DNA of 64,000 nucleotides from Tistrella bauzanensis (GCF_014636235.1 NZ_BMDZ01000020.1:1-64000); one strand, 5' to 3'; shown: positions 1 through 8,885, counted from the first letter of the stretch. Translations and numbers: made by a program. Notes: generated by a model from the letters alone, not told the origin.

Positions 1-61
1 AAATCACCGCACAATCAAAGCACCGCACGCCCCTAAACCGGATCGAACCAGACCCTTGGGG

Positions 62-772
62 TCAACTCCGACAGGCTGCTAGAAACAGGTCGCGCAGGCT
101 GGTGCCCAGCAGGCGCGCGAAATCGAACCGGAATGGCGCCATGTCGTCGCGGTCATACAGCGCCGCCAGATGCGGCGGCGGGCTTGCCAGATGGTGGCAG
201 CCGATCAGGCAGGCGAAGATACCGGGCATCACAGACCCCGCATCCCGGGCCGACACCCCAAGCACCCGTGCCAGCGCGCGGGTGAAGCTGTCGAGCCGGT
301 CGAGCATGCCGCGTTTGCTGGCATAGAGCGCCTCAGGGTCGAGCCTGGGTTCGAGCGACCCGTGCAGCGCCGCGTTCAGCCGGGCCATCAGCGGCACATC
401 CATACACGCCCCGACAATGGCCGCTGAGGCCGCCCGCGCGGCATCGGCCTGATAGCCCGCCACCGCCGGATCGGCCGCGGGCTTGGCTGCGAACCGTGCG
501 TCGATGCGATCGAACCAGCGACGATTGGTGCGATCATACAGCGCCAGGAACAGGGCTTCCTTGGACGGCGCATACAGATAGACCGTGCCCTTGGCGACGC
601 CCGCCGCGCGGGCCACGTCCTCGATACCGACCGCCTCGACGGTCGGTGCCGTTTCATATAAGGCACAGGCGGCATCGAGAATGCTCTCGAACCGCGCGGC
701 CTTGGCCTCGGTGCTGCGGGCGCGCCGGCTGCCCTGCCCGGTCGCGCTGGTGCTGGCGGTCAATCGCGGCAT
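62..772 (-). CDS. TetR family transcriptional regulator
   Basis: Predicted DNA-binding repressor of 236 aa. The N-terminal third carries a TetR helix-turn-helix (IEDVARAAGVAKGTVYLYAPSK, about residues 45-66), followed by a helical ligand-binding C-terminus that I cannot assign to a ligand class. I chose ATG 772 because AGGACG lies just upstream and the TetR domain then starts at normal distance. A longer reading from 886 adds a basic, low-complexity stretch that looks like untranslated DNA. It diverges from the acyl-CoA synthetase at 964, so the 191-bp gap probably holds both promoters and its operator. Regulation of that gene by an acyl-CoA or fatty acid is inferred from the arrangement only. 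Confidence 0.85.
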   Translation of the reverse strand: MPRLTASTSATGQGSRRARSTEAKAARFESILDAACALYETAPTVEAVGIEDVARAAGVAKGTVYLYAPSKEALFLALYDRTNRRWFDRIDARFAAKPAADPAVAGYQADAARAASAAIVGACMDVPLMARLNAALHGSLEPRLDPEALYASKRGMLDRLDSFTRALARVLGVSARDAGSVMPGIFACLIGCHHLASPPPHLAALYDRDDMAPFRFDFARLLGTSLRDLFLAACRS

Positions 773-963
773 CCTTCGTCCTGCATCATGAGACAGATCC
801 GGCGCATCGTCCCACCTGTCCCCTCTGGCGCAGGATGGCCGCGAAGTCGCGGCGGGGCAAGCGCGACGGATCGATACATGCCGCACTGTTTGTCTCGACC
901 CACCCGGCCCGGAGAGGCATCATCCGCTGCACAATCAAGCCTGCTTGTGAGGAAACAGCCGCC

Positions 964-2892
964 ATGTCCATGCGCACCCGCCATCCGATGGGCCCCCGCT
1001 TCCACATCACCGGCATCGGCGATGTCGAGCGGATCGAGCGCGAAATGCCGTTGTCGGAGCGCATCGCCTTCACCAGCACCTATGACGTCCTGCGCTGGGC
1101 GGCGGATGCCTATGGCGATGCGCCGGCCCTGTCGCTGATCGCAGGCGGAACCGCGGACGAGTTCCCCCGCACCCTGGGCTATCAGGCGTTCTTCAAGGCC
1201 GTGACCCGCACCGCCAACGGCCTTGCATCGCTGGGCCTGGGCCGCCGCGACGGTGTGGCGCTGCTGATGCCCAATCTGCCTGAGACCCATCTGGCGATCT
1301 GGGGCGCCGAAGCAGTCGGCATCGCCGCCCCGATCAACCCCCTGCTCGGCATCGACCAGATCGCCGAGATCGCGGAGGCGGCCGATGCGCGGCTGATCGT
1401 GGCCCCGGGGCCGATGGCCGGCAGCGATCTGTGGGAAAAGGCGCTGGCGACGGCGGAACGGCTGCCCGCGATCACGACCGTGCTGAAAGTGGGCGGCGGG
1501 CCGGTCGACATGGCCCGCCACCCCAAGGTGCGTGATTTCGCCGAGGTGCTGGCATCCAGCCCCGATGACGCGCCGGTCGGGTGGACAGAGCCGCAGCCCG
1601 ATGATGTCTGCGCCTATTTTCACACCGGCGGCACCACCGGCACGCCCAAGCTTGCCCGGCATCTGCACCGCAATCAGGTCTATATGGGCTGGGTTCTGGC
1701 GCGCTTCGTCGACATGTCGCCGGCCGATTGCACGCTGTCGGGGCTGCCGCTGTTCCATGTCAACGCGGTGCATGTCAGCGGGCTGGCGCCGTTCATGGCT
1801 GGCGCGCATGTGGTGCTGGCCTCCCCCGCCGGCTATCGCAATCCGGCGGTGATCCAGAATTTCTGGCGGTTGGTGGAACGCTTCCGGGTGACCATGTTCT
1901 CGACCGTGCCGACGGTATGCACGGCGCTGATGCAGGTGCCGGTGGCGGGCGCCGATCTGTCGAGCCTGCGCTTCGCCGTGGTCGGCGCCGCCCCCCTGCC
2001 GGTCGAGGTGATCCGCAATTTCGAGGCGCTGACCGGCATCCGCATCCTGGAAGGCTATGGCCTGACCGAAGGCACCTGCGCCTCGGCGGTGAACCCCGCC
2101 TTCGGCCAGCCCGTTGCCGGGTCGGTCGGCATCCGCTTCCCCTATCAGGACATGAAGGCGGTGATCGTCGATGGCGATGGCGCTTATCTTCGCGATGCGG
2201 CGGTCGATGAAATCGGCGTGCTGTGCCTGAAGGGGCCGAACGCGATCGGCGGCTATAAGCAGGAGCGGTTCAACAAGGGCCTGTTCGTGGCGGATGGCTG
2301 GGTGTCCACCGGTGATCTGGCGCGGATCGATGCCCAGGGCCGGATCTTCCTGGCCGGGCGCGCCAAGGATCTGATCATCCGCGGCGGCCACAACATCGAC
2401 CCGCAATCGATCGAAGACGTGCTGCATGCCCATCCCGCCGTGGCGCTGGCCGGCGCGGTCGGCCGCCCCGACGCCTATGCGGGCGAAATCCCCATTGCCT
2501 ATGTGACCCTGAAGCCCGGCGCCACGGTAACCGCAGACGCGCTGAAGGACTGGGCACGCGAGCGCGTGTCGGAGCGCCCGGCCGCGCCGGCCGAGGTGAT
2601 CATCCTGAACGAGATGCCGGTGACCGCCATCGGCAAGATCTTCAAGCCGACCCTGCGCTATATGGCCACGGATCGGGTCTATGCAGGGGAACTGGCTACC
2701 CTTGCGCATGAACACGGGCTGACCGCGACGGTCGTCACCGGCCAGGACGGCAGCCATGGCACCGCCGCCGTCGTCACCTTGCGCCGGGCCGATGGCAGCG
2801 CGGTACCAGACGTCCAGCGGCCGGCACTGACCGAAGCGGTCGGCCATGTTCTGGGCCGGTTCCCCGTGTCCCACCGGGTCGCCTTCGGCTGA
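964..2892 (+). CDS. AMP-dependent acyl-CoA synthetase
   Basis: ANL-superfamily adenylate-forming enzyme of 642 aa, expected to activate a carboxylic acid to its CoA thioester with ATP. The P-loop-like motif YFHTGGTTGTPK lies about residue 218, the A5-type motif GYGLTEG about 360, the hinge region STGDLARID about 444, and a C-terminal lysine motif ends in AIGKIFKPTLR. ATG 964 is supported by GAGGAA at 949-954; upstream codons in frame show no domain. Between a TetR and a MarR regulator and just ahead of an enoyl-CoA hydratase, it probably feeds a beta-oxidation-like or aromatic-acid route. Chain length and substrate cannot be read from the sequence. Confidence 0.88.
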   Translation: MSMRTRHPMGPRFHITGIGDVERIEREMPLSERIAFTSTYDVLRWAADAYGDAPALSLIAGGTADEFPRTLGYQAFFKAVTRTANGLASLGLGRRDGVALLMPNLPETHLAIWGAEAVGIAAPINPLLGIDQIAEIAEAADARLIVAPGPMAGSDLWEKALATAERLPAITTVLKVGGGPVDMARHPKVRDFAEVLASSPDDAPVGWTEPQPDDVCAYFHTGGTTGTPKLARHLHRNQVYMGWVLARFVDMSPADCTLSGLPLFHVNAVHVSGLAPFMAGAHVVLASPAGYRNPAVIQNFWRLVERFRVTMFSTVPTVCTALMQVPVAGADLSSLRFAVVGAAPLPVEVIRNFEALTGIRILEGYGLTEGTCASAVNPAFGQPVAGSVGIRFPYQDMKAVIVDGDGAYLRDAAVDEIGVLCLKGPNAIGGYKQERFNKGLFVADGWVSTGDLARIDAQGRIFLAGRAKDLIIRGGHNIDPQSIEDVLHAHPAVALAGAVGRPDAYAGEIPIAYVTLKPGATVTADALKDWARERVSERPAAPAEVIILNEMPVTAIGKIFKPTLRYMATDRVYAGELATLAHEHGLTATVVTGQDGSHGTAAVVTLRRADGSAVPDVQRPALTEAVGHVLGRFPVSHRVAFG

Positions 2893-2932
2893 TCGGCCCC
2901 ATCTGCAGAATGACGCTTGATATGCATCATCA

Positions 2933-2962
2933 TCGATGTATATACTTCGACGTCGATGTATA
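2933..2962. promoter_or_regulatory. Candidate MarR operator: near-palindrome with 20-bp-spaced direct repeats
   Basis: The 16-bp sequence at 2934-2949 (CGATGTATATACTTCG) is palindromic at 14 of 16 positions. The decamer TCGATGTATA occurs at 2933-2942 and again at 2953-2962, exactly 20 bp apart, and TCGACGTCGA at 2947-2956 is a perfect palindrome. The block is AT-rich against its surroundings and ends 14 bp before the MarR start codon. MarR proteins commonly autoregulate through such sites. Binding itself is inferred. Confidence 0.55.
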
Positions 2963-2976
2963 GCGCCGGAGTGCCC

Positions 2977-3429
2977 ATGCCCGCATCAAAGCCGCCACGG
3001 CTGATCCATCTGCTCGCCGCCGCCAACCGGCGGGTGATGGCCATCGCCGAAGCCGGGCTGGCCGATCTGTCATTGACGCCATCGCAATCGGCGGCGCTGT
3101 TCGTGCTGGGGGAGCGCGGACGGATATCGGTGACCGAGCTTGGCCAGGTGCTGGATCTCAGCCAGTCCTCGGCCTCGACCCTGGTTCAGAAGCTGGAAGC
3201 CGCGGGGCTGGTCTCGCGGTCGGCCGATCCGGCCGACCGGCGCGCCGTGACCCTGATGCTGACCTTCGAGGGCGACGAGATGCGGCGCGTCACGGCCCGG
3301 CGCGCCAACGACCTCAACCGCCGCATGGCTGCCGGGCTGTCCGCCGAGGCACTGGCGGTGATCGCGCAATGGCTGGCCACGGTGGCAACCGATCCCGTGG
3401 ACCCAGAGCAGGAGACCACACGCCCATGA
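2977..3429 (+). CDS. MarR family winged-helix regulator
   Basis: A 150-aa MarR-type dimeric winged-helix regulator. Recognition-helix region VTELGQVLDLSQSSASTLVQKLEAAGLV (shown here as its motif; about residues 52-79) is followed by the wing RSADPADRRAVTLMLT. ATG 2977 gives the usual MarR length. Starting at 2917 would run translation through the palindromic operator-like block at 2933-2962. The stop overlaps the next start in an ATGA (3426-3429), so it is translationally coupled to the enoyl-CoA hydratase and probably controls that gene and perhaps the upstream synthetase. An aromatic-acid or acyl-CoA effector would fit the context but is not shown. Confidence 0.87.
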   Translation: MPASKPPRLIHLLAAANRRVMAIAEAGLADLSLTPSQSAALFVLGERGRISVTELGQVLDLSQSSASTLVQKLEAAGLVSRSADPADRRAVTLMLTFEGDEMRRVTARRANDLNRRMAAGLSAEALAVIAQWLATVATDPVDPEQETTRP

Positions 3430-4229
3430 CCGGCACAGCAGCAGCCCCCACCAGAACCGTCACCGATGATGTCCGGGTGGTGACCGATGGCGGGATCACC
3501 GAAATCATCTTCGCCCGTCCGGCCAAGAAGAACGCCATCACCAACGACATGTACGGCGCCATCGCCGACGCGCTGGAGGCAGCGGAAGCCGATGACAGCA
3601 TCCGTGCCGTGCTGATCCATGGCGAGGGCGGCGATTTCACCGCCGGCAATGATCTGGGCGACTTCGCGCAGGTCGCGCGCGGCGACGTGCCCGCCGAGCG
3701 CCATGTGGTGCGGGTGTTGAAGGCTCTGGCCCGTTTCCAGAAGCCGGTGATCGCGGCGGTCGAAGGTGCCGCGGTCGGCATCGGCACCACCATGCTGCTG
3801 CATTGCGATCTGGTCTATGTGGCCGATGACGCCCGATTGTCGGTGCCCTTCGTGAGCCTGGCGCTGGTGCCGGAAGCCGCGTCCAGCCTGCTGCTGCCGC
3901 TGGCGATCGGCCATCGCCGCGCCTATGAGATGTTCGCGCTGGGCGAGGTGTTGAGCGGCACGGATGCCGCATCGATCCACCTGGTCAACAAGGCCCTGCC
4001 GGCCGCCGAGGTGCTGCCCGCCGCCCGCGCCGCCGCCGCCCGCATCATCCGCCAGCCGATCGGCGCACTGAAGGCGACCAAGGCGCTGATGCGCAATGCA
4101 GCCCTGATCGGCGCGGTGATGGACAGCGAAAGCCGGGTCTTCGCCGAGCGTCTGCGCTCCCCCGAAGCGGCCGAGGCCTTCACCGCCTTCGCCCAGCGCC
4201 GCGCGCCGGATTTCACGCGGCTGGGATAA
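3426..4229 (+). CDS. Enoyl-CoA hydratase/isomerase family protein
   Basis: Crotonase-fold protein of 267 aa, the normal family length. The oxyanion-hole segments are visible: FTAGNDLGDF about residue 74 and the conserved VEGAAVGIGTTMLLHCDLVY about residues 110-129. The glutamates expected of a classical hydratase are not obvious: the second segment reads VSLALVPEAASSLLL. It could therefore be an isomerase, a hydratase or another crotonase activity. The start at 3426 overlaps the MarR stop by 4 nt, so the two are coupled. With the acyl-CoA synthetase upstream it suggests a short acyl-CoA catabolic module. Confidence 0.87.
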   Translation: MTGTAAAPTRTVTDDVRVVTDGGITEIIFARPAKKNAITNDMYGAIADALEAAEADDSIRAVLIHGEGGDFTAGNDLGDFAQVARGDVPAERHVVRVLKALARFQKPVIAAVEGAAVGIGTTMLLHCDLVYVADDARLSVPFVSLALVPEAASSLLLPLAIGHRRAYEMFALGEVLSGTDAASIHLVNKALPAAEVLPAARAAAARIIRQPIGALKATKALMRNAALIGAVMDSESRVFAERLRSPEAAEAFTAFAQRRAPDFTRLG

Positions 4230-4273
4230 CAGCGGACCAGCGCGAAGCGCCAGCACGAAACAACCGGGACGCG

Positions 4274-4313
4274 GCCCATGCCTCCTGACAGAATGCTGTC
4301 AGGAGGCATGGGC
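4274..4313. terminator. Perfect 18-bp inverted repeat (hairpin), terminator or regulatory stem
   Basis: GCCCATGCCTCCTGACAG (4274-4291) is exactly complementary to 4296-4313, with loop AATG. It lies 44 bp after the enoyl-CoA hydratase stop and 44 bp before the next start. No T-tract follows, so it is not a canonical Rho-independent terminator. The 3' arm contains AGGAGG (4301-4306), so the stem would also bury a strong ribosome-binding sequence. RNA-end stabilisation, termination or translational control are all possible. Confidence 0.6.
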
Positions 4314-4356
4314 TATTCATGGGCCATCGACAACGCCAGAACGAGGCACACGCATC

Positions 4357-4659
4357 ATGGACCATCCGGTTCTCGAAATCGTCCGCTTCACCACCCGCCC
4401 CGGCATTGATGTGGCGGGCTTCCTGGCCGATGCGGCACGCATGGATGGCTGGCTTGAAGGCCAGCCCGGCTTCATCCGCCGGCGTCTCGGTCAGGCCGAT
4501 ACCGGCATCTGGATCGACTGCATCGAATGGCGGAGCATGTCCGAGGCCCACGCCGCCGCCGAAGGGCTGATGGCAGAGCCCAGCGCCAAGCCGTTCCTGT
4601 CGGCGATCGACGGCGGCAGCGTGGTCATGACCCATCTCGACATCCGCCACGCCGCCTGA
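4357..4659 (+). CDS. Small ABM-like dimeric alpha/beta-barrel protein
   Basis: A 100-aa protein whose pattern (LEIVRFTTRPG near the N-terminus, GWLEGQPGFIRRRLGQ in the middle, then DCIEWRSMSEAHAAAEGL) matches the antibiotic-biosynthesis-monooxygenase / dimeric alpha-beta-barrel fold. These proteins may be cofactor-free oxygenases or simply binding proteins; no catalytic residue can be assigned here. A GAGG precedes ATG 4357 at a suitable distance. An out-of-frame ATG at 4319 was disregarded. Its stop overlaps the start of the WYL regulator by one base (TGATG at 4657-4661), so the two are co-expressed. Such pairs are often regulator plus small target gene. Function unknown. Confidence 0.75.
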   Translation: MDHPVLEIVRFTTRPGIDVAGFLADAARMDGWLEGQPGFIRRRLGQADTGIWIDCIEWRSMSEAHAAAEGLMAEPSAKPFLSAIDGGSVVMTHLDIRHAA

Positions 4660-5345
4660 TGCGCCGCGCCGACCGCCTCTTCGCCATTCTTCAGGCCTTG
4701 AGGGGCGGTCGGCTGCGCACCGCCGACCAACTGGCCCAGATGCTGGAAGTCTCGACCCGCACCATCTATCGCGATCTGGCCGATCTTCAGGGCCAGGGCG
4801 TGCCGATCGATGGCGAACGCGGGGTCGGCTATCTGCTCCGCGACGGCTTCTTTCTGCCGCCGCTGGCCCTGTCGGCCCTGGAACTTGAAGCACTGACCTG
4901 GGGCGTCGCCCTGGTCCGCGCCCATGCCGATGAAAGCCTTGCGGCGGCGGCACGCGAGTTGGAGGTGAAGCTGAAGGCTGCCGTCAGCACCGCGGGGTCA
5001 CTGCCGCCCGCCACTGTCGCCGCCTATGGATTCAGGGTCTCGGCCGCCGATCGCGACCGCCTGCGCGTGGCGCGCGAGGCCATCGCCGGCCGCCGGGTTC
5101 TGGCGCTGACCTATGCCGACGCGGCCGACCGACCGTCGGGACGCCAGATCCGGCCCCTGGAATTGCAGCATTGGGGCGCGGTCTGGACCCTGACCGGCTG
5201 GTGCGAACTCCGCGGGGATTTCCGCGTGTTCCGCATCGATCGTATCCGGACGATGACCGACACCGGCACCCGCTTCCGCGACGAGCCGGGCAAGCGGCTG
5301 GCCGACTATCTGAGCCGCCTGAAGCCGCCACCCGGAGGGTGTTGA
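4659..5345 (+). CDS. YafY-type HTH/WYL-domain transcriptional regulator
   Basis: A 228-aa regulator. The N-terminal HTH_11 domain (residues 1-55, with RTADQLAQMLEVSTRTIYRDLADL) is followed by a WYL domain (about 130-205, with RQIRPLELQHWGAVWTLTGWCE and FRVFRIDRI). WYL domains bind nucleic acid or small ligands; here the arrangement is the common YafY/DeoR-like type. ATG 4659 overlaps the upstream stop by one base. It converges with the Old Yellow Enzyme gene, ending 23 bp from that gene's stop. The partner ABM-like gene is the most likely target. The ligand is unknown. Confidence 0.85.
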   Translation: MRRADRLFAILQALRGGRLRTADQLAQMLEVSTRTIYRDLADLQGQGVPIDGERGVGYLLRDGFFLPPLALSALELEALTWGVALVRAHADESLAAAARELEVKLKAAVSTAGSLPPATVAAYGFRVSAADRDRLRVAREAIAGRRVLALTYADAADRPSGRQIRPLELQHWGAVWTLTGWCELRGDFRVFRIDRIRTMTDTGTRFRDEPGKRLADYLSRLKPPPGGC

Positions 5346-5368
5346 GGTATACGGCCGGCGGCGCCCGG

Positions 5369-6499
5369 TCAGAGCTGCACGATGCCGCGCGCGTACTGGT
5401 CCGGCCAGGGCAGATCGGCGCCCAGCGCCTTGGCGGCGCGCAGCGGCCAATGCGGATCGCCCAGCATCACCCGCGCCAGTGCCACCAGATCGGCGCGGCC
5501 ATTGGCGATGATCTCTTCGGCATGTTCCGGTTGGGTGATCAGGCCGACGGCGGCGGTGGGGATGCCGGCCGCCCGGCGGATCGCCTCGGCGAACGGCACC
5601 TGATAGCCGGCATAGGCCTTCAACTTCTGGCGCGGATCGCCGCCGCCCGACGAGCAGTCGATCAGGTCGACATCGCCCCGCGCCTTCAGTCTCGCGGCAA
5701 TCGCAACGCTGTCGGCAATATCAAGGCCACCCTCGACCCAATCGCTGCACGACAGCCGCACGAACAGCGGCAGATCCGCCGGCCATTCCGACCGCACGGC
5801 ATCCAGCACCAGCATCAGCGCCGCCATGCGCCGCTCGGCATCGCCGCCAAAGGCATCGTCACGGGTGTTCGACAACGGGCTGAGGAAGGAATGCAGCAGA
5901 TAACCATGGGCGCCATGCACCTCGACGATCCGGAAGCCGGCGCGGCGGGCACGGGCAGCCGAGGCCGCGAAGGCATCGGCAACACGACGGATGCCGTCTT
6001 CGTCCAGCGCCCGCGGCACCGCATGGGCGGGCGAGAACGCCGCATCCGTGGGCCCCACCGGCTGCCAGCCACCCTGATCCGGCCTGAGCAGCGTGCCGCC
6101 ACGCCAGGGCGCATCGGTCGACGCCTTGCGTCCGGCATGGGCGAGCTGGATGGCCGGCACCGCACCCTGCGCCTCGATGAAGCCGGTGATGCGCGCGAAG
6201 GCCGCTTCCTGACCATCGGTCCACAGGCCGGGGCACCAGGGGGTGATGCGGCCTTCGGGGACCACGGCGGTCGCCTCGGCGAACACGATCCCGGCACCGC
6301 CCTTGGCGAAGCCGCCCAGATGCGCCAGATGCCAGTCGCCGGCAATGCCGTCCCGGGCACTGTACTGGCACATCGGCGCGATCATGATCCGGTTGCGGGC
6401 GGTCACCGACCGGAAGCTGACCGGGTGGAACAGCATCGGGTCGCGACCCGGGGCCGGAATGGCGCTGGGAACGGCTGCGGGCTTGGCGGCATCGGCCAT
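5369..6499 (-). CDS. NADH:flavin oxidoreductase, Old Yellow Enzyme (YqjM-like)
   Basis: FMN-dependent ene-reductase of 376 aa, expected to reduce activated C=C bonds with NAD(P)H. Features of the YqjM (thermophilic-like) subgroup are visible: the redox-tuning cysteine in IMIAPMCQYSA (C44), the substrate-binding HGAHGYLLHSFLSPLSN motif about residue 193, and the FMN-phosphate region ALARVMLGDPHWPLRAA near the C-terminus. ATG 6499 gives a 20-residue leader ahead of the conserved LFHPVSFRSVTARNR. It is monocistronic and convergent with the WYL regulator. The physiological substrate is unknown; xenobiotic or electrophile detoxification is typical of the family. Confidence 0.9.
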   Translation of the reverse strand: MADAAKPAAVPSAIPAPGRDPMLFHPVSFRSVTARNRIMIAPMCQYSARDGIAGDWHLAHLGGFAKGGAGIVFAEATAVVPEGRITPWCPGLWTDGQEAAFARITGFIEAQGAVPAIQLAHAGRKASTDAPWRGGTLLRPDQGGWQPVGPTDAAFSPAHAVPRALDEDGIRRVADAFAASAARARRAGFRIVEVHGAHGYLLHSFLSPLSNTRDDAFGGDAERRMAALMLVLDAVRSEWPADLPLFVRLSCSDWVEGGLDIADSVAIAARLKARGDVDLIDCSSGGGDPRQKLKAYAGYQVPFAEAIRRAAGIPTAAVGLITQPEHAEEIIANGRADLVALARVMLGDPHWPLRAAKALGADLPWPDQYARGIVQL

Positions 6500-6609
6500 C
6501 GGGCGGTCTCTTTCAGCAGAACGACATGCAATAGGCTTCGGTGTGGCAGGATGACCCGGCCGGCGGCCCTTGCCAAGCCCACACCCCGCCTGTACCGCCG
6601 GCCGGACGA

Positions 6610-7425
6610 TCAGCCCGTTGTCCGCCCGCGCCGCAGATGGCGGACCGCCAGCCCCGACGGCGGCAGCAGCGATGCCGCCAGCGACAGCATCCAGGCCTGG
6701 AACGGCGACATCGTCGTCACCGCCAGGGCCATCACCGTTGTGAACACCGCCAGACTGCTCATGCCGCCCATCGCCGCCAGCATGGTCTGGCGGGCGGTTT
6801 CGGGGCCATAGCGCTGGTGGACGGTCAGCGAGATCGCGATCATGCCGATCGGGAAGCCCATCAGCAGCCCGGCCCAGATCGGCCCGGCAAGTGCTGCCAC
6901 GATCGTGACGCTGGCGACCAGCACCCCCGCCAGACAGCCCCGGATCGCCAGATCCAGCAGCCGGCGGGCGCCGCGCGGTGCCGGACCATCGCCGGCGGCA
7001 TGGCGGCAGAACCGCAGGGCCACGATCGCCGCCGCCACATAGACCGGCAACGCCACCACCAGATCCAGCGGCAGCGCCGCTGTCGCGGCCGCGACCACCA
7101 CCCAGACCAGGATCGAACAGCCGACGGCCGCAAAAGCGCCCATGCGGTTGGCGACCAGAATGAAGGTGGCGACGAAGATCAGGGTGGCCGTCAGCGCCAT
7201 CAGCGTCGCCACCGCCGCATCATGCAGAAAGCCCGGCGGGTGCTGGTCCAGCAGGAAGAAGAAGCCCGGTCCCATCACGATCGGCAGGCCGGCGGCAATG
7301 CCGCCCAGCGCCGGCCCGGCATGCTGGACCAGCAGCGAGACGCCCATCACCACGATGGCGGTCGCGATGACGCGCGCCATGACCGGCAGCAACTGGGCGG
7401 TGATATCTGCAAGCAGCATATCCAT
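6610..7425 (-). CDS. Integral membrane protein, two related halves
   Basis: A 271-aa, very hydrophobic protein with roughly eight to nine transmembrane segments. Two glycine/proline-rich segments recur: GPALGGIAAGLPIVMGPGFFF in the first half and GPIWAGLLMGFPIGMIAISL in the second, suggesting an internal duplication like small bacterial permeases. I do not recognise a named family with confidence. It begins 27 bp downstream of the amidase stop on the same strand and is probably the last gene of that operon, so it may export a product or help import. ATG 7425 chosen; 7419 (Met3) is equally possible. Confidence 0.7.
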   Translation of the reverse strand: MDMLLADITAQLLPVMARVIATAIVVMGVSLLVQHAGPALGGIAAGLPIVMGPGFFFLLDQHPPGFLHDAAVATLMALTATLIFVATFILVANRMGAFAAVGCSILVWVVVAAATAALPLDLVVALPVYVAAAIVALRFCRHAAGDGPAPRGARRLLDLAIRGCLAGVLVASVTIVAALAGPIWAGLLMGFPIGMIAISLTVHQRYGPETARQTMLAAMGGMSSLAVFTTVMALAVTTMSPFQAWMLSLAASLLPPSGLAVRHLRRGRTTG

Positions 7426-7452
7426 GGGTCGGGGGCCCCTCTGGATATCCGC

Positions 7453-8811
7453 TCAGGCGCCGTGGCGGCGCACGACCAGCGCCTCGATGCCGGCCGCGGC
7501 ATTCAACAGCGCATGATCGGTACCGTTGCGCCCCAGAACCATCAGACCGGCTGGCAGCGTGCCCGGCTCGGCGATCGGCAGGGTGACGCCGCAGAAATCG
7601 AGGACATTGCCGAAAGTGGGGTTGCGCAGCACCATCAGGTTCAGGCGGGTGTAATCGGCATCGGCGGCCAGATCCGCGATCTTCGGCGGCACGATCGGAA
7701 TGGTCGGCATCAGCAGCGCGTCGAAGGGGCGGAGCGCCCGGTCGGCCGCGGCGATCATCCGCCGGCGGCGGGTCAGCAGATCGATGTAGTCGGCCGCCGA
7801 CATCTCGGCGCCGCGCCGGATGCGGGTCATCACCCGCTGGTCATAGCCGGCGCCGGACCGCTCGATCAGCGCCCGGTGCCAGGCCCAGCTTTCGGCGGCG
7901 GTGAAGCCGCCGGCGGCATTCAACTGCGGCACCTCGGCGATTTCCGGCAGCTCCAGCTCGATCAGTCGGGCGCCGGCATCGCGCAGCCGCTTCAGGGCCG
8001 CGTCATAGGCGGCGGCGACATGATCGTCGACACCGTCCATCGGCAGGCCGCGGGCAACCGCGAAGGTCATGTGCGACGGGTCGCGCGGCACCAGAACTCG
8101 CGGCACCTCGCCCGCCAGCACGGCATCGACCGTGGCGCAGCAGGCGACCGTGGGCGCCAGCGGACCGATCGAATCCAGCGCCGGTGACAGCGGCAGCGCC
8201 CCGTCCAGCGGCACCCGCGCCTGCGACGGCTTGAAGCCGACGATACCGGCGAAGCAGGCCGGAATCCGGACCGAGCCGCCGGTATCGGTGCCGATGGCGG
8301 CCACGGCCATGCCCTTGACCACCGAAATACCGGCCCCGGCCGACGATCCGCCCGGAATCCGGCTGGCATCGATGGCATTGCCGGGCGTGCCGTAATGCGG
8401 GTTCAGCCCCACGCCCGAGAACGCAAACTCGGTCATGTTGGTCTTGCCGGTGATCACCGCCCCGGCCGCGCGCAACCGCGCCACGATCACCGCGTCGCCG
8501 GATGCGGGGGCCGCGTCCTTCAGCACCACCGACCCGGCCGTGGTGGTCTCGCCGGCGACATCGAACAGATCCTTGATCGAGATCGGCATGCCGGCAAGCG
8601 GCCCCTGCGCGACCCCGGCCGCGCGCAGGTGATCGGCAGCCAGCGCCGCGGCACGCGCGCCGGCATCATAGACCCGGGTGAAGATCTGCGCCCCCGGCGT
8701 GAACCCCTCGTCATGGATGCGGGCAAGCGCCGCCTCGGCGAGCTTGCGGGCCGACACCGTACCGTCGTGAAAACCGGCTGCGACATCGGCGAGAGGGGTC
8801 GGGTAGGTCAT
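7453..8811 (-). CDS. Amidase (amidase-signature family)
   Basis: Amidase-signature hydrolase of 452 aa. The Ser-Ser-Lys catalytic apparatus is readable: Lys in GMPISIKDLFDVAG (about residue 78), the glycine/serine-rich GGSSAGAGISVVKGMAVAAIG region about residues 155-175, and the nucleophile segment GTDTGGSVRIPACFAGIVGFKPS. I selected ATG 8811, preceded by AAGGA at about 10 nt; ATGs at 8832 and 8844 lack ribosome-binding sequence. It lies downstream of the DUF2848 and TRAP genes on the same strand, so it probably hydrolyses an imported amide. AtzF-, GatA- and indoleacetamide-type enzymes all share this signature, so the substrate stays open. Confidence 0.88.
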   Translation of the reverse strand: MTYPTPLADVAAGFHDGTVSARKLAEAALARIHDEGFTPGAQIFTRVYDAGARAAALAADHLRAAGVAQGPLAGMPISIKDLFDVAGETTTAGSVVLKDAAPASGDAVIVARLRAAGAVITGKTNMTEFAFSGVGLNPHYGTPGNAIDASRIPGGSSAGAGISVVKGMAVAAIGTDTGGSVRIPACFAGIVGFKPSQARVPLDGALPLSPALDSIGPLAPTVACCATVDAVLAGEVPRVLVPRDPSHMTFAVARGLPMDGVDDHVAAAYDAALKRLRDAGARLIELELPEIAEVPQLNAAGGFTAAESWAWHRALIERSGAGYDQRVMTRIRRGAEMSAADYIDLLTRRRRMIAAADRALRPFDALLMPTIPIVPPKIADLAADADYTRLNLMVLRNPTFGNVLDFCGVTLPIAEPGTLPAGLMVLGRNGTDHALLNAAAGIEALVVRRHGA

Positions 8812-8885
8812 CTCCGGCGCGTCCTTCGTCATGAGGGAGGGCATGGTGGGGTTATGAAGGCGAAGCGTGGCAGCGCCCCTGATCG

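Noticed and set aside
760..2874. Long open frame (about 700 codons) antisense to the acyl-CoA synthetase
   Set aside because: Protein has no family features and is His/Gln/Arg/Gly-rich, as expected of a shadow frame in GC-rich DNA. The sense protein has clear domains.
4319..4570. Alternative 83-codon gene starting at ATG 4319
   Set aside because: It is out of frame with the ABM-like protein and overlaps it almost completely; the ABM-like frame has a clear fold pattern and is coupled to the WYL gene.
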